From Candidatus Ornithomonoglobus intestinigallinarum (GTDB lineage Bacteria; Bacillota; Clostridia; UBA1381), in NCBI GenBank assembly GCA_018715365.1, contig DVLU01000001.1, positions 1 through 56,762 of the forward strand: a stretch of 56,762 nt of DNA, given 5' to 3'. The notes under the pieces were generated by a model that had not been told where the DNA came from, searched no databases, and saw nothing but the letters and a program-made list of their open reading frames with translations. How positions within the stretch are numbered: position 1 is the stretch's first letter; each line of letters opens with the position of its first letter. Position numbers and translations under genes: made by a program. This document shows positions 9,369 through 17,426 of the stretch, piece after piece.

Positions 9369-9947
9369 ATGACAGAGGCGGAAAGAGATATAGGGCTCAA
9401 GGTCATAATCGCCGTGTTTGCGTTTATGCTTGCCGGAGGCGTTGCCTGCGGCAGCGTGTACCTTATGCGCCATGCTTCGGGCTACGGCGGCCTTGAGGGC
9501 TATTTGAGCGAATTTTTAAAAAACACCGTTTCGGGCGTTGATAAATACGATGTGTTCAAAAGCGCGTTGAAATCAAACCTTATAATGCTCGCCGTTATAT
9601 TTGCCGCGGGCTTTTTCAGAATAGGCTTTATCGTAGCCGGGGTGTGTATACTGCGCAAGGGCTTCATTATGGGCTTCACTGCGGCGTCGTTTGTGAAATG
9701 CTTCGGCATAAAAGGCATGGCGGTGAGCCTTGCTTATCTGCCCGGACTTGCGCTTATTATACCCGCTTTTCTGGTATTTTGCTCCGTCAGCGGCAGTTTT
9801 TCCCTCAAAAAAGACCGTTTGCAAAAAAAAATTATTTTTTCTTATATTTTTTTTACGATAATTATAATCACAATATTTTGTGCGGCGTCGTTTTTAGAGG
9901 GTTATCTCACCACAACATTTATGACCAAATTCGCCGCATTGCTTTAG
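9369..9947 (+). CDS. spoIIM: Stage II sporulation protein M
   Basis: A 192-residue membrane protein with about five hydrophobic segments (15-35, 70-95, 100-125, 128-150, 160-185). The long loop SEFLKNTVSGVDKYDVFKSALKSN between the first two is typical of SpoIIM. In Bacillus SpoIIM forms the DMP complex with SpoIID and SpoIIP, which remodels septal peptidoglycan during engulfment; SpoIID and SpoIIP are not in this window. The gene sits directly upstream of xerD, as in B. subtilis, where spoIIM, ripX/xerD and dacF lie close together. The start is ATG 9369 after GAAGGAGG. This is evidence that the host makes endospores. Confidence 0.85.
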   Translation: MTEAERDIGLKVIIAVFAFMLAGGVACGSVYLMRHASGYGGLEGYLSEFLKNTVSGVDKYDVFKSALKSNLIMLAVIFAAGFFRIGFIVAGVCILRKGFIMGFTAASFVKCFGIKGMAVSLAYLPGLALIIPAFLVFCSVSGSFSLKKDRLQKKIIFSYIFFTIIIITIFCAASFLEGYLTTTFMTKFAALL

Positions 9948-9976
9948 AAATTTATAAATTACCTGAAAATTAGCTA

Positions 9977-10004
9977 TTTACAAATTCAAAAATTGTGGTA
10001 TAAT
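9977..10004 (+). promoter_or_regulatory. Promoter upstream of xerD
   Basis: TTTACA (9977-9982), a 16-nt spacer and TATAAT (9999-10004), about 95 bp before the chosen start codon of xerD. Confidence 0.65.
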
Positions 10005-10104
10005 AGTTGTACTGAAATAAAACTGAAATAATATTGTAACATGCCGACAACCTATGAAACTGTTCTGCAATATACATAAAACAAACTCGGGAGGAAACGA
10101 AAAT

Positions 10105-10989
10105 ATGCGGGCATATGTTGATGAATATGCAAGCTTTATGACAAATGTGCGTCACAAGGCGGAGAACACAATAGAATCATATAAAAGAGATGTAAGCCAA
10201 TATATTACATACCTTAACAACAGCGGCGTTGAGGACGCGGCGCTTGCCACGCGCGCAACCGTGCTTTCATATCTTTTGCTGTTAAAAAACATGGGGAGAG
10301 CCACGTCTACCGTATCGAGGACGCTTGCGTCGATACGCTCGTTTTACGTATTTTTGCTTCAGAGCGGAGAGGCGCAGAGCGACCCGACAACGAACGTTGA
10401 AGCGCCGCACGTTGAAAAAAAGCCGCCGACGATACTTTCCACCGAGGAGGTAGACCTTTTGCTTTCGCAGCCGTCGGCGTCGGACAGCAAAGGGCTCCGC
10501 GATAAAGCGATGCTCGAGCTTTTGTACGCGACCGGCATACGCGTTTCGGAGCTTATAAATTTAAATGTGTCGGACATCAGCCTTGCCCCGGCGTTTATAC
10601 GCACGTCAAACGGCAAAAAGGAGCGTATTGTGCCTGTCGGTCATACAGCCGTTGAGGCCATGACGGCATACATAACAAAAGCGCGCCGCATGCTTGTAAA
10701 GTCGGGAGATGAAGAAGCGCTGTTTGTAAACTGCAGCGGAGCGAGGCTGTCGCGCCAAGGCTTTTGGAAGATAATAAAGCATTACCAGCAGTCGGCGGGA
10801 ATAGAAACGGAAATCACGCCGCATATACTGCGCCATTCGTTTGCGGCGCACCTTATAGAAAACGGCGCTGACCTTCACAGCGTGCAGGAAATGATGGGAC
10901 ATGCCGATATTTCATCAACGCAGGTATATTCAAAGCTTATGAACAGCCATTTGCGGGACGTGTATGCAAAGGCGCATCCGAGAGCATAG
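10105..10989 (+). CDS. xerD: Site-specific tyrosine recombinase XerD
   Basis: A 294-residue recombinase. The N-terminal SAM-like core-binding domain (about 1-90) contains the family start YVDEYASFMTNVRHKAENT. The C-terminal catalytic domain shows Arg in ATGIRVSEL, the H-x-x-R box HILRHSFAAHL, the second His in MGHADISST and the nucleophile Tyr in QVYSKL. With XerC it resolves chromosome dimers at dif sites. Synteny with spoIIM upstream and dacF downstream supports XerD rather than a phage integrase. ATG 10105 is preferred: GGGAGG lies about 10 nt upstream and the extra N-terminal residues from the ATG at 10054 are not family-like. Confidence 0.88.
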   Translation: MRAYVDEYASFMTNVRHKAENTIESYKRDVSQYITYLNNSGVEDAALATRATVLSYLLLLKNMGRATSTVSRTLASIRSFYVFLLQSGEAQSDPTTNVEAPHVEKKPPTILSTEEVDLLLSQPSASDSKGLRDKAMLELLYATGIRVSELINLNVSDISLAPAFIRTSNGKKERIVPVGHTAVEAMTAYITKARRMLVKSGDEEALFVNCSGARLSRQGFWKIIKHYQQSAGIETEITPHILRHSFAAHLIENGADLHSVQEMMGHADISSTQVYSKLMNSHLRDVYAKAHPRA

Positions 10990-11043
10990 TCTTAAAAACA
11001 ATAAGCGGCGGACAGCGCGGGAGGAAGTTTGTAAAAGGAGTCA

Positions 11044-12759
11044 ATGGTCAAAATTATGAAAATAAAGCTGAATAAAGCGGCAGCGGCAGCCGTCTGCGCA
11101 GCCGCTGCGGCGGTTATTGCGTGCTGCGCCGTCGTTTTGCTTAATCAAAATATAAGAATAAAAATAATGGATGAGATAAATCTGCGTTATCCCGAGAAGT
11201 GCCGGTATACGTATTATTACGTAAACAACATATTGCAGTACGGGCTTGAGGAGCACGACCTCGAGCAGAACGACGTAAAGGAAATACAGGTAGGCAACAA
11301 TAAAAAATATATGGTAAACCATTCGCGCGGCTATGCAATGGAGTTTCCGCGCGACGCAACGTTCGATCTCACGTCGGGAAACGAGTTTATAAAGGCAAAA
11401 ACGGAAAAATACGATATAACCGTTTCAAAGGAGTTTTCGCCCTATGAGGACGTAAGAGGGTATATAAGAGATTATCTTCATAAATTTCTTTTAAACGACA
11501 GATTCCGTGAACAGAACAAAATAGAAATACATAAGAATTCCGTCGAGAAAATAGGCGATTTTTGGGTTCAGGTTGTATTTGCCGAAAGAACGCCGGCGCC
11601 GGACAGCCCGATAAAGCAAAAGGTGTATGCGTACTGCTATATTTACGAGGAGGAACAGCGCTATTACAGGATAATGCTGAAGGCTCCGGAGTATGACGAC
11701 GAATTTATAGATACCGTTTACAGGATGCTTTATTCCTTTACGCTTGACGTCCCGATACAGGGCGTTTCAAAGGACTATACAAATTACGCGCCCGTTGAGG
11801 ACCCGAACTGGAACGAGGAAACAAAAGCGTTTTACGAGGAGCTTGTAAACACGGATAAGCTGAAATGGGGAATATACGTCCCGCAGGGCGTGAGAGATCT
11901 TCATTTTGAAGAAGTCGAGGAGATGGAGCAGACTATAGACTACACGTTCGAGGGCATGATAGAATACCTGTATTATTGGGAGGAATTCCCGTCGGAAGGT
12001 ATGCTCGAAGCGTACAACAAAGGCAAAATAGTTGAGCTTACCGTTCAGACGTCAACCGTTATGAACGAGGAGCTTGACGGCTGGAGCCCGGCGTTTGATG
12101 TGCTTGACGGACGATGCGACGACTATATCCGCGCCTTTGCGAGAGCTGCCAAGGAATTCGGGCATCCGTTCCTGTTCAGGCTGAATAATGAAATGAATTC
12201 CGATTGGGTATCGTATTCAAGCTCGGTGCTCATGTGCGATCCGAGCTTGTACGTTGAAATATGGCACAGGTATTATAACATCTTCCGCGAGGAGGGGGTT
12301 GACAATGCCATATGGATATTTAACCCGAACAACATAACGTTCCCGCCGTGCGGCTTCAACGACCCGATGGCGTATTACCCCGGTAACGATTACGTTCATG
12401 TGTTCGGAGTGACGGGCTATAATACGGGCACGTATTACGCCGAAAAATACGGAGAAAAGTGGCGAAGCTTTGAGGAGCTATATGACGAATGCGAGTTGCT
12501 TTTCGGAGAACGCTACGCAAAATTCCCGTGGATAATAACGGAGTTTGCGTCAAGCTCCGTAGGCGGCGACAAGGTGCAGTGGATAAACGATATGTTCGGC
12601 GTACTGCATAAATATCCCAAAATCAAAATGGCGTTCTGGTTTAACAGCGCCGACTGGGATCCCGATTATCCTAAGGAAACGGTGCTTTCGCGCCCGTATT
12701 GGCTTGACGAAACGCCGGAAACGCTTAAGGCGTTCGGAGATAACGTAAAGAAGGAATAG
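11044..12759 (+). CDS. Membrane-anchored GH26-like (beta-mannanase-type) glycoside hydrolase
   Basis: A 571-residue protein with one N-terminal membrane segment (about 13-33, Ala/Val-rich) and no clear cleavage site, so it is probably tethered to the outer face of the membrane. A region of unknown fold (about 40-245) precedes a TIM-barrel of the GH26 type (about 265-571). Visible motifs are RLNNEMNSDW with candidate acid/base E383, WIFNPN, and the candidate nucleophile E500 in ITEFASSS. Substrate is unproven. The gene lies between xerD and dacF, so it may belong to the cell-wall neighbourhood or be an insertion. The start is uncertain: ATG 11044 is only 3 nt after AAAGGAG, ATG 11056 is 15 nt after it. 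The same leader pattern occurs at 29361 and 48668. Confidence 0.72.
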   Translation: MVKIMKIKLNKAAAAAVCAAAAAVIACCAVVLLNQNIRIKIMDEINLRYPEKCRYTYYYVNNILQYGLEEHDLEQNDVKEIQVGNNKKYMVNHSRGYAMEFPRDATFDLTSGNEFIKAKTEKYDITVSKEFSPYEDVRGYIRDYLHKFLLNDRFREQNKIEIHKNSVEKIGDFWVQVVFAERTPAPDSPIKQKVYAYCYIYEEEQRYYRIMLKAPEYDDEFIDTVYRMLYSFTLDVPIQGVSKDYTNYAPVEDPNWNEETKAFYEELVNTDKLKWGIYVPQGVRDLHFEEVEEMEQTIDYTFEGMIEYLYYWEEFPSEGMLEAYNKGKIVELTVQTSTVMNEELDGWSPAFDVLDGRCDDYIRAFARAAKEFGHPFLFRLNNEMNSDWVSYSSSVLMCDPSLYVEIWHRYYNIFREEGVDNAIWIFNPNNITFPPCGFNDPMAYYPGNDYVHVFGVTGYNTGTYYAEKYGEKWRSFEELYDECELLFGERYAKFPWIITEFASSSVGGDKVQWINDMFGVLHKYPKIKMAFWFNSADWDPDYPKETVLSRPYWLDETPETLKAFGDNVKKE

Positions 12760-12834
12760 CGGTTAAATAAAGTATAAAAACAGAGAAAAAGCATATTATA
12801 ACAGTAAGAATCAACGCGCACGGAGGAGATTGAC

Positions 12835-13974
12835 GTGAGACTTATGAAACATATAATATGCTTTTTTCTTTGTTTTTTAACGCTTGCCGCGCCGGCGGCA
12901 TATGCGGAGGGGACTGTCGAAACCGATGCAAAAGCGGTGCTGCTTATGGAAGCCGATACGGGAGAGGTGCTTTATGAGGAAAACGCGGACGAGCGCCTGC
13001 CGATTGCAAGCGTCACAAAAATAATGACGATGCTTCTCATTGCCGAAGCCGTTGACGGCGGCAAAATAAAATTGGACGATATGGTCCCGGTAAGCGAGAA
13101 CGCAATGAGCTACGGCGGCTCAACGATGTTTCTTGAGGCGGGCGAGGAGCTGAGCGTCAGCGATATGCTGAAGGGCATAGCGGTTGCGTCGGCAAACGAC
13201 GGCTGCGTTGCAATGGCTGAATTCCTTGAGGGGAGCGAAACGGCGTTTGTTGAAAAAATGAACGAAAAAGCATCGGAGCTCGGGATGGAGAACACATCGT
13301 TTATGAACACAAACGGCCTTGACGAGGACGGCCATTATTCATCCGCAAGGGACGTTGCCGTTATGTCGCGCGAGCTTATGACGCACCCGCTTATATTCGA
13401 CTACACAACAATATGGACGGACACGCTGAGGAACGGCAAATTCAGCCTTGCGAACACAAATAAGCTGATACGCTTTTATAACGGCGCAAACGGCCTGAAA
13501 ACAGGCTCAACGTCTCAGGCGCTGTGCTGTATAAGCGCTGCGGCAAAGCGCGGCGATATGCAGCTTATAGCCGTTGTGCTCGGCGCGCCGACGTCGGCAA
13601 AACGCTTTTCAAGCGCAAAGGCGCTGCTCGATTACGGCTTTGCGAATTATAAGACAGAAAAAGTGCTTGACCCGGCCGAGGAGCTTGAACGCGCCCCCGT
13701 TTCAAGGGGCGTTTCGCCGGACGTGGGCGTCCGCGCGGCGGAAAGCTATACGGTGCTTCGCAAAAAGAGCGGCGGCGGTGAAATAACAACCGAAACGGTT
13801 ATTGACGAACCGCTCCGCGCGCCGATAAACGAAGGCGACACGGTGGGAAGGATAATAATAAACGACGGCGAAACCGCGGTTGAAAAAGACGCGGTCGCCG
13901 CCGAAAACGTTATGCGGAAAAGCTTTGTTGAAATATTGACGGAATTTATTGCGGGATTTATGGCAAGGGAATAA
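12835..13974 (+). CDS. dacF: D-alanyl-D-alanine carboxypeptidase (PBP5/DacF family)
   Basis: A 379-residue low-molecular-mass penicillin-binding protein that trims the terminal D-Ala of peptidoglycan stem peptides. Signal peptide about 1-24 (AYA-E). The three active-site boxes are S59-VTK, S119-AN and K222-TG. The C-terminal beta-rich domain (from about 275) ends in an amphipathic stretch (FVEILTEFIAGFMARE) that fits membrane association. The GTG at 12835, 7 nt after CGGAGGAG, is taken as start; ATG 12844 is possible. DacF is a forespore-expressed member in Bacillus. Its position near spoIIM-xerD supports the symbol, but vegetative DacA-type use cannot be excluded. Confidence 0.85.
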   Translation: MRLMKHIICFFLCFLTLAAPAAYAEGTVETDAKAVLLMEADTGEVLYEENADERLPIASVTKIMTMLLIAEAVDGGKIKLDDMVPVSENAMSYGGSTMFLEAGEELSVSDMLKGIAVASANDGCVAMAEFLEGSETAFVEKMNEKASELGMENTSFMNTNGLDEDGHYSSARDVAVMSRELMTHPLIFDYTTIWTDTLRNGKFSLANTNKLIRFYNGANGLKTGSTSQALCCISAAAKRGDMQLIAVVLGAPTSAKRFSSAKALLDYGFANYKTEKVLDPAEELERAPVSRGVSPDVGVRAAESYTVLRKKSGGGEITTETVIDEPLRAPINEGDTVGRIIINDGETAVEKDAVAAENVMRKSFVEILTEFIAGFMARE

Positions 13975-13998
13975 CGGTGCTCATGCGCGAAAAAATAT

Positions 13999-14042
13999 GG
14001 GCTGCCGATTTCGGCGCGGACAGCGTCTGAAATAGGCAGCCC
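13999..14042. terminator. Bidirectional terminator between dacF and the iron alcohol dehydrogenase
   Basis: Outer arms GGGCTGCC (13999-14006) and GGCAGCCC (14035-14042), then inner ATTTC/GAAAT and GGCGC/GCGTC pairs, build one long hairpin between the converging genes. T runs are weak on both sides. Confidence 0.7.
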
Positions 14043-14083
14043 TGTGAAATTCTTAATGGGGCCGGATGTGCCGAAATGCAGCG

Positions 14084-15262
14084 TTATCTGTATGAACGCG
14101 CATATATTCCGGCAATCTCCTCATCGGTTGTTTCCGCGGGATCGTACTTAAAAAGTACGCCCATCGTGGCCCTTGCATTTTTTGCCAGCGTCATAAATTC
14201 ATCTTCTTTTATGCCGTAGTCGGACATCTTAAGCTCATTAACGCCGCAGGCTTTCTGAAGCTCATCGAGCGCCGTTATAAAATCATACGGGCTTGACGCA
14301 TCAGCCTTGCCGAGAAACTTCGCCATATCGATAAAACGCTCGTCGCATACGTGCTTATCGATCCAGAACTTGAAATATTCCTTTGAAATCATTATAAGGC
14401 CGGCGCCGTGCGGCAGCTCGGGATGATATGCACTCATTGCGTGCTCCATTGAATGTTCGCTTGTGCATGCACAGGCAACCATCGAGTAGCCGGACATCGT
14501 GTTTGCGAACGCAACGGCCTCTCTTGCCTCTATATCGTTTCCGTCCTTTACTGCGCGCGGCAGATATTTGCCGATGTTTTCTATAGCGGTGCGCTCAACC
14601 ATATCGCTCATCGGATTGGCGATGTTGGCAATGTAGCCCTCAAGAGAATGGCACAGCGCATCAAAGCCCTGGTATGCCGTAAATTCCGGCGGAACGGTTG
14701 TCATAAGCTCGGGATCGACTATGGCAAGCACCGCAAAAAGCGTGTCGCCGCAGCTTATGCCTATTTTTTCGTTTGTTTCGGGATTTGTTATAACTCCGGC
14801 TTCGTCAACCTCGCTGCCCGTACCGGCGGAGGTCGTTATTGCAATATACGGCAGGGGAGCGTTCTCCACCGGCCTGGCTTTGCCCGTGGCGCCGCCCGCG
14901 TAATCCCAAAGATCGTCCGAGGGCTGCGGCGCAAGCATCGCCATAACCTTTGCCGCGTCCATAACGCTGCCGCCGCCCAGGGCAACAACAAAATCGCAGC
15001 CTGTTTCCCTTGCCGTCCTTGCGCCTTCCTCAACGACCGACTTAAGCGGGTTTGCCGCAACCTTGTTGAATATAACGTATTCGCAGCCCGCCTTTTCAAG
15101 CTCGCTTTTTGTGCGCTCAAGAGAGCCGTTTGTTATTGTCGATTTACCGTTCGATATAACAAGCAGCGCCTTTTTGCCGGGCATTGCCTGCTCATGAAGC
15201 TTTCCGAGCGAGCCTGCCCCGAAAAGTACTCTTGTCGGTGCATAATAATTATAACTGTTCAT
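14084..15262 (-). CDS. Iron-containing alcohol dehydrogenase
   Basis: A 392-residue group III alcohol dehydrogenase, likely butanol/ethanol-type, reducing aldehydes with NAD(P)H. The N-terminal nucleotide-binding domain contains ALGGGSVMDAAK (about 92-103) and ITTSAGTGSE. The C-terminal helical domain carries iron-ligand histidines in GFDALCHSLEGY and in EHSMEHAMSAYHPELPHG. The family start NYYAPTRVLFGAGSL is intact and the length is normal. It lies downstream of the Rrf2 regulator on the same strand, with a stem-loop in the 63-bp gap, so it may have its own expression control. A fermentative role fits the pyruvate formate-lyase operon nearby. Confidence 0.85.
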   Translation of the reverse strand: MNSYNYYAPTRVLFGAGSLGKLHEQAMPGKKALLVISNGKSTITNGSLERTKSELEKAGCEYVIFNKVAANPLKSVVEEGARTARETGCDFVVALGGGSVMDAAKVMAMLAPQPSDDLWDYAGGATGKARPVENAPLPYIAITTSAGTGSEVDEAGVITNPETNEKIGISCGDTLFAVLAIVDPELMTTVPPEFTAYQGFDALCHSLEGYIANIANPMSDMVERTAIENIGKYLPRAVKDGNDIEAREAVAFANTMSGYSMVACACTSEHSMEHAMSAYHPELPHGAGLIMISKEYFKFWIDKHVCDERFIDMAKFLGKADASSPYDFITALDELQKACGVNELKMSDYGIKEDEFMTLAKNARATMGVLFKYDPAETTDEEIAGIYARSYR

Positions 15263-15300
15263 TTTTCCGCCTCCGATACTGTTTTAATTTATATTATTTT

Positions 15301-15323
15301 CCGGACTGCCCTCCGGGCAGCCG
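15301..15323 (-). terminator. Stem-loop after the Rrf2 regulator gene
   Basis: The minus-strand transcript folds CGGCTGCCC against GGGCAG-T-CCG (one bulged base) with a GGA loop, right after the stop codon of 15326-15763. An A/T-rich tract follows. It probably attenuates readthrough into the dehydrogenase gene. Confidence 0.6.
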
Positions 15324-15325
15324 TT

Positions 15326-15763
15326 TTAAACGCAGCATACGCTCCCTCCGGCTTCGACCTCCTGCTTCATAATATCGGCAATCGTAACGCCCTCGAGATA
15401 TGTATTTACGGTATCGTACAAGCCCTCCCAAACCTTAAGCGTCGGGCATTCGTCAACGCGCGGGCATTGATTTGTTTCGCCGGCAAGACACGCCACCGGT
15501 GCAAGCGCGCCTTCCGTAACGCGCAGAATATCGGCTATTGTGTATTCCTCCGGCGCACGCGTCAGCCTGTATCCGCCGTGAGAACCGCGCCTGCTTTGCA
15601 CAAAGCCGGCCTTTATAAGAAGATTTACGATCTGCTCAAGATATTTGAAGGATATGTCCTGACGCTCCGCAACATCCTTCATCGATACGCTGCAATTTTC
15701 GCCGTGCCGCGCAATATCGAGCATAAGCCTCACGGCATACCGTCCCTTTGTTGATATTTTCAT
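15326..15763 (-). CDS. Rrf2-family transcriptional regulator (IscR/CymR type)
   Basis: A 145-residue winged-helix protein. MKISTKGRYAVRLMLDIA opens the HTH; the recognition region and wing lie at about 30-70 (FVQSRRGSHGGYRLTR). Three cysteines in the dimerisation region, C92, C100 and C106, have IscR-like spacing and could hold an iron-sulfur cluster. The protein also ends in a Cys pair (GGSVCCV). It starts 34 bp after cysE, so the two are co-transcribed. CymR, a Firmicutes member of this family, controls cysteine metabolism together with cysteine synthase. The link to cysE supports a cysteine- or Fe-S-responsive role, but the ligand is inferred. Confidence 0.85.
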   Translation of the reverse strand: MKISTKGRYAVRLMLDIARHGENCSVSMKDVAERQDISFKYLEQIVNLLIKAGFVQSRRGSHGGYRLTRAPEEYTIADILRVTEGALAPVACLAGETNQCPRVDECPTLKVWEGLYDTVNTYLEGVTIADIMKQEVEAGGSVCCV

Positions 15764-15797
15764 ATAATAAACAGCTCCTCGTAATATTTTTGGGGCG

Positions 15798-16718
15798 CTA
15801 TTCGCACATATCCCATACTTCGTTTTTGTCCGCGCTTTTGCTGAAATGAAGCTCCGGCGCTTTTGCGCTGACGCGCGTCCCGGCCTCTATCGAGTTTGTT
15901 ATAAACGAGTTGCCGCCTATTGTTGCGCCGCTGCCTATAACGGTATCGCCGCCGAGAATCGTCGTTCCCGAATATATCGTAACGTTATCGCCTATCGTCG
16001 GATGACGCTTAACGCCCTTAAGCTGCTGCCCCTTCCTTGTCGAAAGCGCGCCGAGCGTAACGCCCTGATAAATTTTAACGTTGCAGCCTATTTCGGTTGT
16101 TTCGCCTATGACAATGCCGGTGCCGTGGTCGATAAAGAAATATTTGCCTATTTTTGCGCCCGGGTGAATATCTATGCCGGTGACGCTGTGGGCATATTCG
16201 GAAATTATCCGCGGGATCATCGGAACGCCGAGCTCCCAAAGCTCATGGGCTATCCTGTACACGGTAACAGCAAAAACTCCTGGATACGAAAAAATTATTT
16301 CGTCGGTGCTGTATGCCGCGGGGTCGCCGTTGTACGCTGCTTGAATATCGGTGTTCAGATATTCGCGTATTTTCGGGATCGTACCGAGAAAGCCGCTGAC
16401 GATTTCTTCGGCCCGTTCGTTTGCCTCGCAGCTCCTGCAGGTGCCGGAAATATCCATATTGCCGAGCGCCTCCGCAACCTGCTTTTTTAAATTGTACTGG
16501 ATAAATTCAAGCCGTTCGCCGAGAAGATATTTTATGTATTCGCTCCGAACGCGGTTTTTGCCGAAAAAACCGGGAAAGAGCACGCGCCTCAGCTCCTCCG
16601 TTATCTCTATAAGAATATCTTTGCTGAGCATACATTCCGTATCGATTCGCTTTGTAAGCTCAAATTTTCCGTAGCTTTCGAGAATCGCTTCAACGGCCGC
16701 GTCCACGCTTTTGTCCAT
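15798..16718 (-). CDS. cysE: Serine O-acetyltransferase (EpsC-type CysE)
   Basis: A 306-residue enzyme that acetylates L-serine with acetyl-CoA, the first step of cysteine synthesis. The N-terminal part is alpha-helical with a CRSC motif near residue 94. The C-terminal left-handed beta-helix is built of hexapeptide repeats ([35 protein letters not shown]) with the catalytic His in the DHGTG segment. It resembles the longer EpsC-type SATs. The start is ATG 16718, with GGAGGG 8 nt upstream. The frame is open for 86 more codons, but these run through the promoter and the RNA gene and are not coding. It forms an operon with the Rrf2 regulator. Confidence 0.85.
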   Translation of the reverse strand: MDKSVDAAVEAILESYGKFELTKRIDTECMLSKDILIEITEELRRVLFPGFFGKNRVRSEYIKYLLGERLEFIQYNLKKQVAEALGNMDISGTCRSCEANERAEEIVSGFLGTIPKIREYLNTDIQAAYNGDPAAYSTDEIIFSYPGVFAVTVYRIAHELWELGVPMIPRIISEYAHSVTGIDIHPGAKIGKYFFIDHGTGIVIGETTEIGCNVKIYQGVTLGALSTRKGQQLKGVKRHPTIGDNVTIYSGTTILGGDTVIGSGATIGGNSFITNSIEAGTRVSAKAPELHFSKSADKNEVWDMCE

Positions 16719-16758
16719 ATTTCTTCCCTCCGGATTTAAACCTATTGATTTACTATGT

Positions 16759-16787
16759 ATTATACCATTTAAAAGAGAACATGTCAA
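16759..16787 (-). promoter_or_regulatory. Promoter of cysE-rrf2
   Basis: Minus strand TTGACA (16782-16787), a 17-nt spacer and TATAAT (16759-16764): a consensus vegetative promoter about 40 bp before cysE. It lies downstream of the terminator of the RNA gene at 16841-17131, so cysE is transcribed independently. Confidence 0.85.
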
Positions 16788-16840
16788 CATTTTTTTGAAA
16801 AGGGGAGAGCGCGTATCGGCTGCGGAAATAAAAAAGACAA

Positions 16841-16870
16841 CAAAAAAAGCCCTAAACGAGGTCTGTTGGC
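16841..16870 (-). terminator. Terminator of the structured RNA gene
   Basis: On the minus strand AGCC-AAC pairs with GUU...GGCU (three bulged bases), followed by seven T (16841-16847). It separates the RNA gene from the cysE promoter. Confidence 0.65.
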
Positions 16871-17131
16871 TACGCCGAATAGGTGCTTTTCTTGTGACTG
16901 CCGCATTAAAGACAACATACCTGCGATAAAGTATTACTTTTGCAAACATTTCGCGGAATTTACCGTCCGAAAGCAAAAACCGTTACCTTGTTTACTTTTT
17001 GCAATACCCATCTTGGGAATGAAGCTCCGACACGGCGGCCGATGTGAGAGAATAAGACGAACGCATATCATCAGTGAGAGCGATATGCACTCGTAAGCCG
17101 ATATTGCTGAACAACCGAGACAATATCGGTT
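16841..17131 (-). ncRNA. Stand-alone structured RNA gene, about 290 nt, family not recognised
   Basis: A perfect promoter (17138-17166) points into a stretch without a credible ORF that ends at a hairpin plus T run. The predicted transcript is a chain of stems. They are CCGATATTG/CAATATCGG (9 bp), with an alternative 5' pairing AACCGA/TCGGTT; a 13-bp stem from ACGAGTGCATATC to GATATGCGTTCGT around a 12-nt loop; CCCA/TGGG; GCAAAAA/TTTTTGC; CGGA/TCCG; AAAGT/ACTTT; then the terminator. It lacks the tmRNA acceptor end, the RNase P and SRP signature stretches I know, and the T-box TGGNACCGCG element. A 6S-like single long hairpin is not obvious. Another known Clostridia RNA family is quite possible. 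Confidence 0.7.
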
Positions 17132-17137
17132 TAATGA

Positions 17138-17166
17138 TATTATAGCACTCCTTATGCTTCTTGTCA
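17138..17166 (-). promoter_or_regulatory. Consensus promoter of the structured RNA gene
   Basis: TTGACA (17161-17166), exactly 17 nt, TATAAT (17138-17143) on the minus strand. A/T tracts further upstream (17180-17225) could act as an UP element. This is one of the strongest promoters in the window and implies abundant transcript. Confidence 0.88.
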
Positions 17167-17292
17167 AGGAAATATTGAAAATTTTTTTAAAATTTTTTTC
17201 AAATCCTTTATTTTACAATAAATATTTTTCGGTTATGCGATAAAATGGCTTGATACACGGCGTCTGCGCGGCGCATTGGGCTTCGCTAAAAA

Positions 17293-17316
17293 TCATAAAA
17301 CGGTATGGTTTTATGA
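17293..17316. repeat. 9-bp inverted repeat before the 17349 promoter
   Basis: TCATAAAAC (17293-17301) and GTTTTATGA (17308-17316) around GGTATG, ending 33 bp before the -35 box of the next gene. It could be an operator or a weak hairpin; nothing else recognisable is seen in 17167-17348 except A/T-rich DNA. Confidence 0.45.
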
Positions 17317-17348
17317 GCCGGGGCTAAAAACAAGACAAAAAAATGCGG

Positions 17349-17377
17349 TTGACAGCCGCGGTGCATAATAGTATAAT
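17349..17377 (+). promoter_or_regulatory. Promoter of the SGNH-like gene and larE
   Basis: TTGACA (17349-17354), a 17-nt spacer, TATAAT (17372-17377), about 50 bp before the start codon at 17427. Confidence 0.85.
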
Positions 17378-17426
17378 AAAACAAAAAGCCCGAAAAATAA
17401 GGGCGGGATTCGGAGGAAAACAAAAA

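Noticed and set aside
10105-10989. Phage or integron integrase
   Set aside because: Length, N-terminus and synteny with spoIIM and dacF fit housekeeping XerD; no attachment site or phage genes around it.
14453-15754. Long plus-strand open frame (433 codons) opposite the iron alcohol dehydrogenase and Rrf2 genes
   Set aside because: It crosses two well-supported genes on the other strand, has no family resemblance and is rich in Arg/Cys/Ala as expected for the antisense of this codon usage.
16719-16976. N-terminal extension of cysE to an upstream ATG
   Set aside because: It would run through a perfect promoter and the terminator of the RNA gene; the ATG at 16718 has a good RBS.
16841-17131. 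T-box or S-box leader of cysE
   Set aside because: The conserved T-box TGGNACCGCG and S-box elements are absent, and cysE has a separate promoter downstream of the terminator.
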